Shown: positions 48,426 through 61,016, counted from the stretch's first letter. The stretch is 64,000 bases of DNA from Neomoorella thermoacetica (GCF_001875325.1 NZ_MDDC01000010.1:53652-117651); one strand, 5' to 3'. Notes: generated by a model not told the origin, from the letters alone. Numbers and translations are program-made.

Positions 48426-48647
48426 TTAGGGCACGGGGTCATAACCCCCTGCAACCCACGGGTGACAGTTAAGTAATCTCCTGATAGCCAGCATTCCGCC
48501 CTTTAGCAGGCCATACTTAGCAATAGCTTCGAGGGTATACTGGGAACAGCTGGGATAAAAGCGGCAATGACGGCCTAACAAGGGTGAAATATATCGCTGG
48601 TAAAAGCGTATTGTCAATATAACCCAATTTCTAATCAATGATTTCAC
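48426..48647 (-). CDS. yidD: Membrane protein insertion efficiency factor YidD
   Basis: 73 residues with the conserved [23 protein letters not shown] and an HPWxxGGxDPVP tail. Helps YidC-dependent insertion. Overlaps the rnpA end, standard rpmH-rnpA-yidD-yidC order. Confidence 0.95.
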   Translation of the reverse strand: MKSLIRNWVILTIRFYQRYISPLLGRHCRFYPSCSQYTLEAIAKYGLLKGGMLAIRRLLNCHPWVAGGYDPVP

Positions 48648-48993
48648 TTTCCCGTTTAACTAAAATTTTCCCCCACCGCCCCAGGTTTAATACTTCTTTT
48701 TCCAGTTCTTTAAAAGGGGCTTCCACTGCTTGTTCCCGGGCGACAATTACCACATCGAGCCCCGGCTGAAAGGAGGCCAGATGCTGCCGGCATATTTCCC
48801 GCAGGCGACGTTTTAACCTGTTACGTTTTACGGCCTTGCCTACCTTTTTCGAAATAGAATAGCCAAAACGAGTGTGTGGTTGCTGGTTGACCAGGTGGTA
48901 GAGCTTCAGTAATTTACCGCTTACTTTATGACCGGCCCGGTAAACCCGGCGGAAGTCTTTACTGGCAGTAATACGCCGTACCCTGGTTAGCAA
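48631..48993 (-). CDS. rnpA: Ribonuclease P protein component
   Basis: 120 residues. The RNR motif region [18 protein letters not shown] is clear; binds the catalytic RNase P RNA for tRNA 5' maturation. Lies 36 bases after rpmH. Confidence 0.95.
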   Translation of the reverse strand: MLTRVRRITASKDFRRVYRAGHKVSGKLLKLYHLVNQQPHTRFGYSISKKVGKAVKRNRLKRRLREICRQHLASFQPGLDVVIVAREQAVEAPFKELEKEVLNLGRWGKILVKRESEIID

Positions 48994-49029
48994 GAAACTC
49001 CCTCCCCCCGTGGGGAAAGGGCCTGCCGC

Positions 49030-49164
49030 TTATGCAGACAGGCGTTTCCGGCCCTTCTGGCGCCGTCTTTTGATAACTTCCTGCCCGGAACGAGTACGCA
49101 TCCTCTTTAAAAAACCATGAACCCTTTTATGTCGCCGCCGTTTGGGTTGATAAGTACGTTTCAC
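49030..49164 (-). CDS. rpmH: Ribosomal protein L34
   Basis: 44-residue very basic protein starting at GTG 49164: [18 protein letters not shown], ending GRKRLSA. GGAGGG lies just upstream. First gene of the leftward rpmH-rnpA-yidD-yidC-jag-mnmE cluster, divergent from dnaA. Confidence 0.96.
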   Translation of the reverse strand: MKRTYQPKRRRHKRVHGFLKRMRTRSGQEVIKRRRQKGRKRLSA

Positions 49165-49387
49165 CCTTTTCCCTCCTACATAATAATATCTTTATTTCCA
49201 GCCTATCAGTCCAATTATAGCCGAGGTTTTTTCTATCTGTCAAGGAAAAGGAATTTTCTTGCCTGTTGATAGTTATCCCCAAACCTGTTATGATAAAAAT
49301 ACCAATTTACCGGGCCCGGTATACCTTTCCCCAGAATCAACACAATAAACAACTTCTTTTTTAACACTTTTCAAGGAGGTCGCCTTT
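49165..49387. other. oriC upstream region (rpmH-dnaA)
   Basis: The 223-bp divergent gap between rpmH and dnaA holds one DnaA-box-like 9-mer, TTATCCCCA, at 49273-49281 and several AT-rich stretches. Divergent promoters for rpmH and dnaA must lie here. Fewer recognisable boxes than in Bacillus. Confidence 0.6.
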
Positions 49388-50716
49388 TTGGCTCCTGTAC
49401 AGCTCGATCTGGCCTGGCAACAGGCCTTAACGATTCTCGAAAAACAGGTCAGCACCCCTGCCCTGGAAACATGGTTTTACGAAGCCCGGCCGGTTACCAT
49501 GCAGGGCAACACCCTGGTCCTGGCTGTAGCCAATGAATTTGCCCGGGACTACATCCAGAGTCGCTATTATCCCCTTATCCAGGAAGCACTGCAACAGGTA
49601 CTGGGGCGAAAAATTATCAAAATCCAGGTAATCTGCTTCCCCCTGTCCAGTTCAAACCAGCGACAGGAACCGGAACTTGAGGATCCCACTCTCCCCCCCC
49701 TCAACCCTAAATATACCTTTGAAACCTTTGTTGTGGGTAACAGCAACCGTTTTGCCCATGCAGCCTGCCTGGCCGTAGCCGAATCGCCAGCCAGTTCTTA
49801 TAATCCTTTATTTATCTACGGGGGCGTAGGCCTTGGCAAAACCCACCTGATGCAGGCCATCGGCCACCGGGTTCGCCAGCATCTACCAGAACTCCGGGTA
49901 ATGTACATCTCCTCTGAAAAATTTACCAACGACTTAATTAATGCCATTAAAGATAAAGCTACGGAGCAGTTCCGCACCAAGTACCGCAATATAGATGTAT
50001 TATTAATCGATGATATCCAATTTTTGGCAAAAAAGGAAAGCACCCAGGAAGAGTTCTTCCATACCTTTAATCATTTATACGAGGCAAATAAACAAATAAT
50101 TATCTCCAGTGACCGGCCGCCCAAGGAAATTCCCACCCTGGAAGACCGCCTGCGTTCCCGTTTTGAATGGGGCCTGATCACCGATATCCAGCCGCCTGAT
50201 CTGGAAACCAGGATGGCTATTTTACGCAAAAAAGCTGTTGCCGAGGGTATTACCCTGCCGGATGAGGTCATGTACTTTATCGCCCAAAAAATTGATTCTA
50301 ACATCCGGGAGCTTGAGGGGGCCCTCATCCGGGTTGCTGCTTACTCCAATTTCACTAAAAAAGAAATAACCCCCGGGCTGGCAGAAGAGATTTTAAAAGA
50401 CGTCCTCGACCTGGCGCGACCCAAACCAATTACCATTCGTTTAATCCAGGAGACAGTAGCCAGTTACTTTAACTTGAAGGTCGAAGATCTAAAAGCCAAG
50501 AAGCGGACGCGTTCTGTGGCTTACCCCCGTCAAATTGCCATGTACCTCTGCCGGGAACTAACCGAATCCTCCCTGCCGGATATCGGTAAGGAATTCGGCG
50601 GCCGCGATCATACAACTGTTCTTCACGCCTACGACAAGATTCGCGACGACTTAAACACAGATCCTTCCCTTCCCCAGGTAATAGCCCAGATAAGGCAACA
50701 GCTAAGAAACCAGTAA
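49388..50716 (+). CDS. dnaA: Chromosomal replication initiator DnaA
   Basis: 442 residues. Domain I (1-80) and linker, AAA+ domain with Walker A GGVGLGKT at 145-152 and LLIDDIQF. The C-terminal helix-turn-helix has [15 protein letters not shown], the DnaA-box reader. TTG start with AGGAGG 8 bases upstream; length typical. Confidence 0.97.
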   Translation: MAPVQLDLAWQQALTILEKQVSTPALETWFYEARPVTMQGNTLVLAVANEFARDYIQSRYYPLIQEALQQVLGRKIIKIQVICFPLSSSNQRQEPELEDPTLPPLNPKYTFETFVVGNSNRFAHAACLAVAESPASSYNPLFIYGGVGLGKTHLMQAIGHRVRQHLPELRVMYISSEKFTNDLINAIKDKATEQFRTKYRNIDVLLIDDIQFLAKKESTQEEFFHTFNHLYEANKQIIISSDRPPKEIPTLEDRLRSRFEWGLITDIQPPDLETRMAILRKKAVAEGITLPDEVMYFIAQKIDSNIRELEGALIRVAAYSNFTKKEITPGLAEEILKDVLDLARPKPITIRLIQETVASYFNLKVEDLKAKKRTRSVAYPRQIAMYLCRELTESSLPDIGKEFGGRDHTTVLHAYDKIRDDLNTDPSLPQVIAQIRQQLRNQ

Positions 50717-50796
50717 CCCACAGGCCCGGAGGTTACAATAGCCAGCCATCTATCCCTTATTAACAAATCCACAGGCTCTATTACTACGATTACTAG
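50714..50796. other. Origin unwinding region between dnaA and dnaN
   Basis: Two DnaA-box-like 9-mers, TAACCCACA (50714-50722) and AAATCCACA (50765-50773), are followed by GGCTC and TATTACTACGATTACTAG (50779-50796). The latter resembles the repeating DnaA-trio element of the Bacillus unwinding system. The arrangement box, GC-rich bases, then trios supports initiation here. Trio assignment is inference. Confidence 0.55.
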
Positions 50797-50834
50797 GATC
50801 TGTTTAATGATGATGATGATGGAGGAAAAATGCC

Positions 50835-51959
50835 ATGCATATCCTTTGTCCTCAAGCCCACCTTGTTAATGCAGTGCAAAAAGTATACCGGGCAGTAGCC
50901 ACTACAACAACCTATCCCGCTATTACCGGAATTCTATTGCAGGCCCATGAAAACACCCTGACCCTCAAGGCTACTGATCTTGACCTTGGAATTATTTATA
51001 CCTTTCCTGTTGAAGTTATCGAAGAAGGCGAGCTTTTACTGCCAGCGCGTATCTTTACCGAGATGGTACGGCGCCTGCCGCCCACCTCTCTTTCTTTAAA
51101 AAGTTTAGAGGATAATACCGTCGAGATTGCTTACCAGCAATCCAAAGTCCAGCTTAACAGCATAGACGTTAGCCAGTTTCCGCTCCTGCCGCCGGTAGAA
51201 GGTAACTTTTCTTTTTCGGTTGCCATTACCGCCCTCAAGGATGCCATCCGCAAGGTAACCATTGCTGCCGGAAATGACGACCTGCGCAGCGTTTTTAATG
51301 GCGTTCTATGGGAGTTAGAACCAGGTGAAAACAGGTTTAACCTGGTGGCTACCGACACCCATCGCCTGGCTGTATATCATGGCCAACCAGGAGATTCCTC
51401 GAGTAACGAGACGGCCACCGCCCTGGTGCCATGCCGGGCTATGAACGAACTGGCACGTTTACTCCCCGGAGAAGATGGTTTAGTAAAAATAACTATAGGT
51501 GAAAGTCAGATCTACGCCCAGCACGAGGGTTTAACTGTATATACACGTTTATTTAATGGCAAATTCCCCCATTATCAGCAAGTTATTCCAACTGAACATA
51601 TATGTACCATAGAAATAGCCACCCGGGATCTCCTGGACACCGTTGAACGGGCTACCTTACTGGCCCGGGATGAGAATAAAGCGAGGGCCCATATTATTAT
51701 TTTGCAAGTGGGGGAAAAATCTTTAAAAATAACCAGTGAAGCTGCCGAGATAGGCCACCTGGAAGAGGAGTTAACGGCGGAAATAGCCGGACAACCACTG
51801 GAACTAGCCTTGAACGGACGCTACCTGCTGGAAACCCTGCGGGTAATTGATACCGAAAACGTAATCCTGGAACTCCTGGCACCGTTGAAACCCGTTGTCG
51901 TCAGGCCGGCCGGCCAGGAAAACTACTTCTGCCTTATCCTGCCGGTCAGGATTGGTTAA
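50835..51959 (+). CDS. dnaN: DNA polymerase III beta sliding clamp
   Basis: 374 residues, three-domain clamp ring that tethers the replicative polymerase. FNGVLWELEP and TDTHRLAVYH are conserved blocks; the C-terminal VVRPAGQENYFCLILPVR matches the family. ATG with GGAGG upstream. Confidence 0.96.
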   Translation: MHILCPQAHLVNAVQKVYRAVATTTTYPAITGILLQAHENTLTLKATDLDLGIIYTFPVEVIEEGELLLPARIFTEMVRRLPPTSLSLKSLEDNTVEIAYQQSKVQLNSIDVSQFPLLPPVEGNFSFSVAITALKDAIRKVTIAAGNDDLRSVFNGVLWELEPGENRFNLVATDTHRLAVYHGQPGDSSSNETATALVPCRAMNELARLLPGEDGLVKITIGESQIYAQHEGLTVYTRLFNGKFPHYQQVIPTEHICTIEIATRDLLDTVERATLLARDENKARAHIIILQVGEKSLKITSEAAEIGHLEEELTAEIAGQPLELALNGRYLLETLRVIDTENVILELLAPLKPVVVRPAGQENYFCLILPVRIG

Positions 51960-51993
51960 AACCTGGAAGGCGAGGTGAAGGGGAATCCAGAGG

Positions 51994-52206
51994 GTGATTA
52001 TAACCACGCCGACCATCAGGTTGGACCAGTTTCTAAAATGGAACGGCGTTGCGGCCACCGGCGGCCAGGCGAAAGAATTAATAACAGCCGGGCTGGTCCG
52101 GGTGAACGGTCAAGTAGAAAAGCGGCGCAGTCACGAGCTGGTGCCCGGCGATGAGGTGGAGGTAAGGGGTGCCTGCTTTAAGCTTACAACAGCTCCAGCT
52201 GATTAA
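51994..52206 (+). CDS. yaaA: S4-domain RNA-binding protein (YaaA)
   Basis: 70 residues with an S4 fold: IRLDQFLKWNGVAATGGQAKELI and VRVNGQVEKRRSHELVPGDEVEV. Typical small S4 protein between dnaN and recF. GTG start; overlaps recF by 38 bases. Confidence 0.9.
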   Translation: MIITTPTIRLDQFLKWNGVAATGGQAKELITAGLVRVNGQVEKRRSHELVPGDEVEVRGACFKLTTAPAD

Positions 52207-53284
52207 TTTCCGCAGTTATAAACGCCTTACCTGGGATTGCCCGCCCGGGCTTAATATTATTTTTGGGCCCAATGCTGCCGGTAAAACTAATCTCCTGGAA
52301 GCCATTGGTTACCTGGCCCTGGCCCGATCCTTCAGGCAGCAACAGGACCAGCAATTGATAACCTGGGGGGCAAACTCCTTTCAAGTGCGGGGATTATGCC
52401 ACAGTAATGGTGAAAAAATTGAGCTGGTAATTAATTACCAGCAGCACAATAATAAAAAACTGACAATTAACGGTAACGGTAACCGCTTAATCGAACTCCT
52501 GGGCATATTCCCTGCCATTTACTTCGGGCCTGATGACCTGAACCTCCTCAAGGGCGGCCCGGCCTACCGGCGCCATTTCCTGGACCGGGAGATTAGTATG
52601 GGCGACCGCATTTACTGCCGCAACCTGCAGGATTACCGGCGCATTCTCTTCCAGCGTAATCTATTGCTGCGGGCTATTAAGGCCGGCCGGGGGAAGGAGG
52701 AGGAGCTGGAACCCTGGGATACCCAGTTATTAGTGACAGGGAAAGCCATCCTCGAAAAGCGAGCGCGCTTTTTGCAATCCCTGGCACCGGTGGTTGCGGC
52801 TACCTACCGGGATATGGCCGGGGGGGAAAAACTGGCCCTCATTTACCGGCCCGGGGTCGCCGACCAGGAAGAGTGGGCGGAAAGGCTAAAGGCCGGCCGC
52901 GAAAGGGAGATCCAGGCTGGCATGACCCTCTGGGGTCCCCAGCGGGATGACTTTACTTTTACCCTGGACGGTCACGAGGCCCGCTATTTTGCCTCCCAGG
53001 GCCAGCAAAGAGCTGTCGTCCTGGCCTTAAAACTGGCCGAGGCCCGTTATTACCGGGAAATTTTGCATGTAATGCCCGTTTTACTCCTGGACGACGTTTT
53101 TTCCGAGCTTGATGAAGAGCGCCAGGGGGCATTACTGGAATTACTGGCAGCAGCTGACCAGGCATTTTTAACGACCACTGAGGTTGGCTTATTGCCGGCC
53201 AGACTTAGAGAACGATCCCATCTCTGGGAATTAACCCGGGGAAGGGAACCCCGGCTTACCTCCGGCCCTGCTGGCGCCCAGTAA
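52169..53284 (+). CDS. recF: DNA repair/recombination protein RecF
   Basis: 371 residues. SMC-like ATPase: Walker A GPNAAGKTNLLEAI, signature FASQGQQRAVVLALKLAE, Walker B PVLLLDDVFSELD. Loads RecA at gaps. GTG start with GGAGG 6 bases upstream. Confidence 0.95.
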   Translation: MPALSLQQLQLINFRSYKRLTWDCPPGLNIIFGPNAAGKTNLLEAIGYLALARSFRQQQDQQLITWGANSFQVRGLCHSNGEKIELVINYQQHNNKKLTINGNGNRLIELLGIFPAIYFGPDDLNLLKGGPAYRRHFLDREISMGDRIYCRNLQDYRRILFQRNLLLRAIKAGRGKEEELEPWDTQLLVTGKAILEKRARFLQSLAPVVAATYRDMAGGEKLALIYRPGVADQEEWAERLKAGREREIQAGMTLWGPQRDDFTFTLDGHEARYFASQGQQRAVVLALKLAEARYYREILHVMPVLLLDDVFSELDEERQGALLELLAAADQAFLTTTEVGLLPARLRERSHLWELTRGREPRLTSGPAGAQ

Positions 53285-53485
53285 TTTTTTCTGAGGAAAC
53301 TTTATAGTGACCGGGCCTATTAAACCGGCGGGGATGTTTAGGCGGGCTTTATTTTTTCTCGCTCCGTGGTCCTGGCTGCAAACATATGCCAGCCTAACAA
53401 GACACCCATGCCGCTAACGCGGCGCCAGCAGAAAAGGATAAAAATAAAGGGTAGAGTAGAGCAACTTTTCAAGGGGGAAAAGGTA

Positions 53486-53737
53486 GTGTACCTGCATATT
53501 GGCAACGACATGGTAGTCCCCTACAGGGAGATTATCGCCATCCTCGATTTAGGAACAGCCGGGCGGTCGGCAGCCACGCGTGAATTCCTGGAAATATTGA
53601 ATTCCAGAGCCCGCAAAGATCCAGGGGCCGGCGAGATCAAGTCCTGTATCGTGACCGAAAAGGAGATTTATTACTCCACCATCTCTTCCGGTACCCTGAT
53701 GAAAAGGGCCAGTATGGAATTGGCAATGCCCGGTTAA
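53486..53737 (+). CDS. remB: Extracellular matrix regulator RemB (DUF370)
   Basis: 83 residues. YLHIGNDMVVPYREIIAILDL is the DUF370/RemB signature. Related RemA and RemB regulate matrix genes and bind DNA in Bacillus. GTG at 53486 is chosen because AGGGGGAAAAGG is upstream and the family begins here; the open frame from 53366 is longer but not conserved. Confidence 0.85.
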   Translation: MYLHIGNDMVVPYREIIAILDLGTAGRSAATREFLEILNSRARKDPGAGEIKSCIVTEKEIYYSTISSGTLMKRASMELAMPG

Positions 53738-53799
53738 AGGGCAGGCAAACGTCCCTGCTTGAATCTAGTATAAGTTATGTGCTATATTTTTTCCGGTAA

Positions 53800-55725
<1,926 letters not shown>

Positions 55726-55746
55726 TCGGGGCAGTTTTTAGAGCTG

Positions 55747-55768
55747 CGGGGGTGAGACCCCCGTTTTT
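55747..55768 (+). terminator. Terminator after gyrB
   Basis: CGGGGG pairs with CCCCCG around TGAGA, followed by TTTTT. It separates gyrB from gyrA, which may therefore have its own promoter. Confidence 0.85.
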
Positions 55769-55856
55769 CCTTTAGTTTGAACCGGCTGTTTGGCAGGAAG
55801 TTCCTCATGGCATAATCTAGCTGGGGAACGGAATAGCGAAGGAAGGTGGAAAGTAC

Positions 55857-58277
55857 TTGGCCCTGGAAGCAAGCGGAAAGATAATGCCCGTGATCCTGGA
55901 AGAAGAAATGAAACGGTCGTACATCGATTACGCCATGAGCGTCATTGTCGGCCGTGCTCTGCCTGACGTCCGCGACGGCCTGAAACCGGTTCACCGGCGC
56001 ATTCTCTACGCCATGTTTGAGGAAGGGCTGACCCCGGATAAGCCCTATAAAAAGTCGGCTGTTGTCGTGGGTACCGTCCTGGCCCGCTACCACCCCCACG
56101 GGGACGCTGCTGTCTATGAAACCATGGTCCGCCTGGCCCAGGACTTTGCCTGCCGCTACCCTCTGGTAGACGGCCACGGCAACTTCGGTTCTGTTGACGG
56201 CGATTCTCCGGCTGCCATGCGTTATACTGAGGCCCGGTTGTCCAAACTGGCCCTCACCATGCTGGCCGATATCGATAAAGAAACCGTTGATTTCATCGAT
56301 AACTACGACGGCAGCCTCAAGGAACCGGTGGTGTTGCCGGCCCGCATACCCCAGTTACTGGTGAACGGTTCGGCCGGTATTGCCGTCGGTATGGCCACCA
56401 ATATCCCGCCCCACAACCTGGGTGAGGTAATTGACGCCCTGGTACTGCTCATTGATAAACCCGATGCCGATCTCAAGGACATCACTAAAATTATTAAGGG
56501 CCCGGACTTCCCCACAGCGGGTCTGATTATCGGCCGCGAGGGTATCAGGAACGCCTATCGTACCGGCCGGGGCAGTATCAAGGTCCGGGCCAAAGCCCAG
56601 GTTGAGACCCTGAATAATGGCAAGAGCCAGATAGTCGTCACGGAGATTCCCTATCAAGTAAATAAGGCCCGCCTGGTGCAATCCATTGGCGACCTGGTGC
56701 GGGAGAAAAAGATAGACGGCATTGTCGACCTGCGGGATGAATCTGACCGGACGGGGATGCGCATCGTTATTGAGTTGCGCCGGGACGTCCAGCCCAAAGT
56801 CATTCTGAACCAGCTCTACAAGCACACCCAGATGCAGGAGAACTTCGGGGTGATTATGCTGGCCCTGGTGGATGGACGGCCGCGGGTTCTCAATCTGCGG
56901 GAGATGCTCACCCTCTACCTGGATCACCAGAAGGAGGTCATTACCCGTCGCACCCGCTACCTGCTGGCCCAGGCCGAAGCCCGGGCTCACATTGTTGCCG
57001 GTTTGCGTATTGCCATCCAGTTCCTGGACGAGGTAATCCGCATCATCCGCCAGGCGCCCAACGAACCGGAAGCCTGCCGGGGTTTGATGGAGCGCTTTCA
57101 ATTAAGCGATAAACAGGCCAGGGCCATTGTTGATATGCGCCTGGGCCGGTTGACAGCCCTGGAAAGGGAAAAATTAGAAGAAGAATGGCAGGAACTGCAA
57201 AAACGCATTGCTTACTATCAAGAAGTCCTGGCCAGTGAAGCCAGGGTGTACGGCATCGTCAGGGAAGAACTCCTGGAAATAAAAAGAAAATTTGCCGACC
57301 CCCGGCGAACCCAGATCGTCCTGGAGGAAGAGAACCTGGAATTGGAGGACCTTATTGCCCGGGAAGACATCGTGGTGACCCTGACCCACCGCGGTTATAT
57401 TAAGCGCCAGCCGGTTGACGCCTACCGCAGCCAGAAGCGGGGCGGCCGCGGCATCCAGGCCATGGGGACCCGGGAAGAGGACATTGTAAAGGATATTTTT
57501 GTCACGACCACCCATCACTACCTTCTGTTCTTTACCAACCTGGGCCGGGTTTTCCGCCTGCGGGGCCACGAAATACCGGAGGCCGGTCGCCAGGCCCGGG
57601 GTACGCCCCTGGTTAATTTAATATACCTGAATAAGGGAGAAACCATCACCGCCGTTATCCCCATTCGCGAGCTGGAGGAAGACGCCTACCTCTTGATGGC
57701 CACCAGAAAAGGCATCGTAAAAAAAACCCCCCTGGGCGAATACCACACCTCCCGGCGGGACGGCCTGCTGGCCATCAACCTGGATGAAGATGATGATCTC
57801 GTCGGCGTTCTGCGCACCGAAGGGAATAACGAGGTCATGCTGGTGACGCGCCAGGGCAAGGCCATCCGCTTTGGTGAAGGTGAAGTGCGTCCCATGGGCC
57901 GGGCGGCCCGTGGCGTCAGGGGTATCGCCCTGGATGACGATGATATGGTTGTTGGCCTGGTAAAGGTTAGAGATGATGCCGAGCTGGTGATCGTATCCTC
58001 CAGGGGTTTTGGCAAGCGCACGTCCCTGGAGGAATACCGGCCCCAGGGTCGGGGCGGTAAGGGGATAATTACCATGAACGTCACTGATCGGACCGGACCG
58101 GTGGCGGCGGTAGACGTCGTCAAACTGGAGGACGAGTTGATGCTCATCTCCGCCGAAGGCATCCTTATTCGCCTGGGGGTCGAGGACATCTCCCGCCAGG
58201 GTCGCAACACCCAGGGAGTAACCCTCATGCGCCTGGAACCCAGCGACCGGGTAGTGGCTATGGCCAGGATACAATAA
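55857..58277 (+). CDS. gyrA: DNA gyrase subunit A
   Basis: 806 residues. Catalytic Tyr123 in [14 protein letters not shown] segment at 81-88 (HGDAAVYE) with Ala84 where E. coli has Ser83 and Glu88 where it has Asp87. C-terminal beta-pinwheel with the GyrA box QKRGGRG. TTG start. Full length. Confidence 0.96.
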   Translation: MALEASGKIMPVILEEEMKRSYIDYAMSVIVGRALPDVRDGLKPVHRRILYAMFEEGLTPDKPYKKSAVVVGTVLARYHPHGDAAVYETMVRLAQDFACRYPLVDGHGNFGSVDGDSPAAMRYTEARLSKLALTMLADIDKETVDFIDNYDGSLKEPVVLPARIPQLLVNGSAGIAVGMATNIPPHNLGEVIDALVLLIDKPDADLKDITKIIKGPDFPTAGLIIGREGIRNAYRTGRGSIKVRAKAQVETLNNGKSQIVVTEIPYQVNKARLVQSIGDLVREKKIDGIVDLRDESDRTGMRIVIELRRDVQPKVILNQLYKHTQMQENFGVIMLALVDGRPRVLNLREMLTLYLDHQKEVITRRTRYLLAQAEARAHIVAGLRIAIQFLDEVIRIIRQAPNEPEACRGLMERFQLSDKQARAIVDMRLGRLTALEREKLEEEWQELQKRIAYYQEVLASEARVYGIVREELLEIKRKFADPRRTQIVLEEENLELEDLIAREDIVVTLTHRGYIKRQPVDAYRSQKRGGRGIQAMGTREEDIVKDIFVTTTHHYLLFFTNLGRVFRLRGHEIPEAGRQARGTPLVNLIYLNKGETITAVIPIRELEEDAYLLMATRKGIVKKTPLGEYHTSRRDGLLAINLDEDDDLVGVLRTEGNNEVMLVTRQGKAIRFGEGEVRPMGRAARGVRGIALDDDDMVVGLVKVRDDAELVIVSSRGFGKRTSLEEYRPQGRGGKGIITMNVTDRTGPVAAVDVVKLEDELMLISAEGILIRLGVEDISRQGRNTQGVTLMRLEPSDRVVAMARIQ

Positions 58278-58440
58278 TAATTTATTTTCCGGCAACTTTT
58301 GGAGCATAATTGAATGGTTATTGCTCCGGGGTTGCCCCTGTAGTAGAATTGAGGGTAGAAACCCAGGCCGCCGGCGCGGCACCAGCGGATAAAAACTTTT
58401 GTCAATCTCAGAAGGATGAAATAAACAGGGGGGAGTTTAG

Positions 58441-59331
58441 ATGGCAGCAGCAGAAGTAGGAACCTGGACAGTCAAAAAAGGCCTGGCCGAAATGCTCAAG
58501 GGCGGCGTCATTATGGATGTGACCACCCCGGAACAGGCTAAAATAGCCGAGGAGGCGGGAGCCTGCGCCGTTATGGCCCTGGAACGGGTGCCGGCCGACA
58601 TCCGGGCCGCCGGCGGGGTAGCCCGGATGGCCGATCCGACGGTTATCCTGAGGATTATGGACGCCGTTACCATTCCGGTCATGGCCAAGGCCAGGATCGG
58701 CCACTTTGTCGAGGCCCAGATCCTGGAGGCCCTGGGTGTCGATTATATTGATGAGAGCGAGGTTCTTACCCCGGCAGACGAGGACTTCCATATCAATAAA
58801 CACGAGTTCAAGGTCCCCTTTGTCTGTGGCGCCCGCAACCTCGGCGAGGCTCTAAGACGCATCGGCGAGGGAGCAGCCATGATCCGCACCAAAGGCGAGC
58901 CCGGCACCGGCAATGTGGTCGAAGCTGTGCGCCACATGCGCCGGGTAATGAGCGAGATCCGGCGGGTGCAGAATTTACCCGACGAGGAACTGATGACCTT
59001 TGCCAAAGAAATCCAGGCGCCCTATGAACTGGTGAAACAGGTAAAGGAATTGGGACGGTTGCCGGTGGTCAATTTCGCCGCCGGCGGTATCGCCACCCCG
59101 GCCGATGCGGCCCTGATGATGCAACTGGGGGCCGATGGCATATTTGTCGGCTCCGGTATCTTTAAATCCAGCGATCCCAGGAAACGGGCCCGGGCCATTG
59201 TCGCTGCCACCACCCACTTCCGGGAACCGGAGGTTTTGGCCGAGGTCTCCCGGGACCTGGGCGAAGCCATGCCGGGTTTAGAGATTGCTACCATCAAACC
59301 AGAAGAGCGCATGCAGGAACGCGGCTGGTAA
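58441..59331 (+). CDS. pdxS: Pyridoxal 5'-phosphate synthase PdxS
   Basis: 296 residues, the PLP-forming (beta/alpha)8 subunit of the ribose-5-phosphate route. [22 protein letters not shown] and [19 protein letters not shown] are conserved, with catalytic lysines in these and the [18 protein letters not shown] block. Upstream 58278-58440 contains a GGAGCA...TGCTCC hairpin. Operon with pdxT. Confidence 0.96.
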   Translation: MAAAEVGTWTVKKGLAEMLKGGVIMDVTTPEQAKIAEEAGACAVMALERVPADIRAAGGVARMADPTVILRIMDAVTIPVMAKARIGHFVEAQILEALGVDYIDESEVLTPADEDFHINKHEFKVPFVCGARNLGEALRRIGEGAAMIRTKGEPGTGNVVEAVRHMRRVMSEIRRVQNLPDEELMTFAKEIQAPYELVKQVKELGRLPVVNFAAGGIATPADAALMMQLGADGIFVGSGIFKSSDPRKRARAIVAATTHFREPEVLAEVSRDLGEAMPGLEIATIKPEERMQERGW

Positions 59332-59347
59332 GGAGAGGCGAAGGAAG

Positions 59348-59914
59348 ATGAGGATAGGTGTACTGGCCATGCAGGGCGCCTTTCGCGAGCACATTCAATC
59401 CCTGGAGGCCCTGGGTGTCCAGGGGGTGGAGATCCGGCACGCCAATCAACTGGAGGGGATTGCCGGCCTCATTATCCCCGGTGGCGAAAGTACCACCATC
59501 GGTAAGCTCATGGTAGAGTTTAACCTGCTGGAACCCGTCCGCCACCTGGCGGAAGGCGGCCTCCCCGTCTTCGGCACCTGCGCCGGCATGGTCTTACTGG
59601 CCCGGGAAATCACCGGCAGCGACCAGCCCCGCCTGGGGCTCATGAATGCCCGGGTTCAGCGCAATGCCTTCGGTCGCCAGGTGGACAGCTTTGAGGTCGA
59701 CCTGGAGATCCCTGCCCTGGGGGCGGAACCCTTTCACGCCGTCTTTATCAGGGCGCCTTATATCGAAGAAATAGAGCCACCGGCGGAAGCCCTGGCCACT
59801 TTTAAAGATAAAATCGTGATGGCCCGCCAGGGTAATATCCTGGCCACTGCCTTTCACCCGGAACTGACTGAAGATTTACGAGTACATCGCTATTTCCTGG
59901 AGATGATAAAATAA
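59348..59914 (+). CDS. pdxT: Glutaminase subunit of PLP synthase PdxT
   Basis: 188 residues, class I glutamine amidotransferase: IPGGESTTIGKL, nucleophile Cys in VFGTCAGMVLLA, and the His/Glu pair in ATAFHPELTEDLRVH. Feeds ammonia to PdxS. ATG 59348 chosen (SD GGAGAGG/AAGGAAG); an overlapping longer frame starts inside pdxS. Last gene of the conserved origin block. Confidence 0.95.
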   Translation: MRIGVLAMQGAFREHIQSLEALGVQGVEIRHANQLEGIAGLIIPGGESTTIGKLMVEFNLLEPVRHLAEGGLPVFGTCAGMVLLAREITGSDQPRLGLMNARVQRNAFGRQVDSFEVDLEIPALGAEPFHAVFIRAPYIEEIEPPAEALATFKDKIVMARQGNILATAFHPELTEDLRVHRYFLEMIK

Positions 59915-60541
59915 GAGGGCTGAAGACAGTGCTCATTGGGGGTCTGCCGGGGTCTTACAAATGACCGGGCTCTAACGAATTGAAGAGGCCTGAGGCCACC
60001 GGCTTTTCAAGGATATCCTGGGCCTGCCGCGGTGAAGTTGAATTACGGCCGTCCGGGGGCGGGCCCTGGATACTATCTGGGAACCCCCGGATGATGGGGG
60101 ACATCCTGCAGGTTTTAACCTTTAAAGGTAAAGGGCAGCAGAACGTTTTCATACCCCCTCAAAGGTTTTTATAACAATACTACCGCGATCTCCCGGTATA
60201 GGGTGAGATGCGAGGTGACAATAAGGGACAATTTGGCTGTAGCGGCTTTCCTGGCCTGCGACAACTCATTCTTAACCTTACCACCCTGGCTGGAACATCA
60301 CTGCCAGCAACCGCCATGATTGACCCGCGCAATGTCCAGGGAGGCCAGGTGCGCAAGAAAAAAGCCTTACCCTTATACTTTGCCGGTACCAGGAAGCAGC
60401 AAAGAAAGGGCAACCAGTCCATTATGAATCATGGAAGCTACCTCTCCTTTCAGGTAGAAGAGTTAATAAACAGGCAAAAAAAGGAGCCTTCCTTAGATAC
60501 CAGAGAGCTAAAAAGTGGGATGGCCAGGGCATTTAAAACTA
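59915..60541 (+). other. Unassigned 0.6-kb stretch right of pdxT
   Basis: No gene I can support. It contains a perfect 8-bp stem TCCGGGGG...CCCCCGGA (about 60051-60095) and an imperfect hairpin near 59978-60011. A 129-codon plus-strand ORF (60208-60597) has a weak start and no family; its last 57 codons (from ATG 60424) are the most protein-like part. The overlapping minus-strand ORF is no better. The stretch could be repeat or decayed DNA at an insertion boundary. Confidence 0.3.
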
Positions 60542-60570
60542 TTGACTGGGAAACTTCTATGCTTTATTAT
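60542..60570 (+). promoter_or_regulatory. Promoter of the rrf2 regulator gene
   Basis: TTGACT (-35, 60542-60547), 17-base spacer, TATTAT (-10, 60565-60570). An AGTATAGG half-site (60591-60598), resembling the operators before cooS, lies just after the expected start, which fits autoregulation. Confidence 0.7.
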
Positions 60571-60611
60571 TTGTATAAGTGGAGTAAAATAGTATAGGAT
60601 ACGTGAAAGCT

Positions 60612-61016
60612 ATGAGATTGAGCCAGGCTACAGACTACGCTTTCAGGGCGGTTCACTATCTTTCCTCACTGCCCAGGGGGCAGGTGGTAGAAGCAAGGTT
60701 GATGGCAGAGGAACTGAAGGTTCCGGTGCGTTTCCTCCTGAAGATCCTGCGTCTTCTGACCCGGGCCGGGATTACCGAGTCCTATCAGGGATTGAACGGG
60801 GGCTACGCTCTGGCCAGGTCGCCAGGAGACATCACGATGCTCGACGTGATCGAAGCTGTCGAAGGGCCTGTTAGGATTAACCGCTGCCTTATTGCCCCCG
60901 AGGAGTGCAACAGGAGGGCCGCCTCCTACTGCTCTGTCCACCATGCCCTCTCATCCATCCAGCAGTCGCTGATCGAAGAATTCAGGAAGCACAACTTCGC
61001 AGACCTGGGTAAATAG
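60612..61016 (+). CDS. Rrf2-family transcription regulator
   Basis: 134 residues. Winged-helix Rrf2/IscR-type protein opening MRLSQATDYAFRAVHYL. Cys92, Cys99 and Cys107 occupy the [Fe-S] ligand loop (C-x6-C-x7-C), so it probably senses redox, iron, NO or CO through a cluster. GTG at 60603 is an alternative start nine bases upstream. It is followed by cooS, with operators between them, so cooS and its own gene are the likely targets. Confidence 0.9.
   Translation: MRLSQATDYAFRAVHYLSSLPRGQVVEARLMAEELKVPVRFLLKILRLLTRAGITESYQGLNGGYALARSPGDITMLDVIEAVEGPVRINRCLIAPEECNRRAASYCSVHHALSSIQQSLIEEFRKHNFADLGK

Noticed and set aside
60180..60422. 80-codon minus-strand ORF
   Set aside because: Overlaps the equally weak plus-strand ORF, with no ribosome site and no recognisable domain.
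60208..60597. 129-codon ORF upstream of rrf2 as a gene
   Set aside because: Weak start context, no family, and it overlaps the rrf2 promoter. The last 57 codons are somewhat protein-like but not enough to call.
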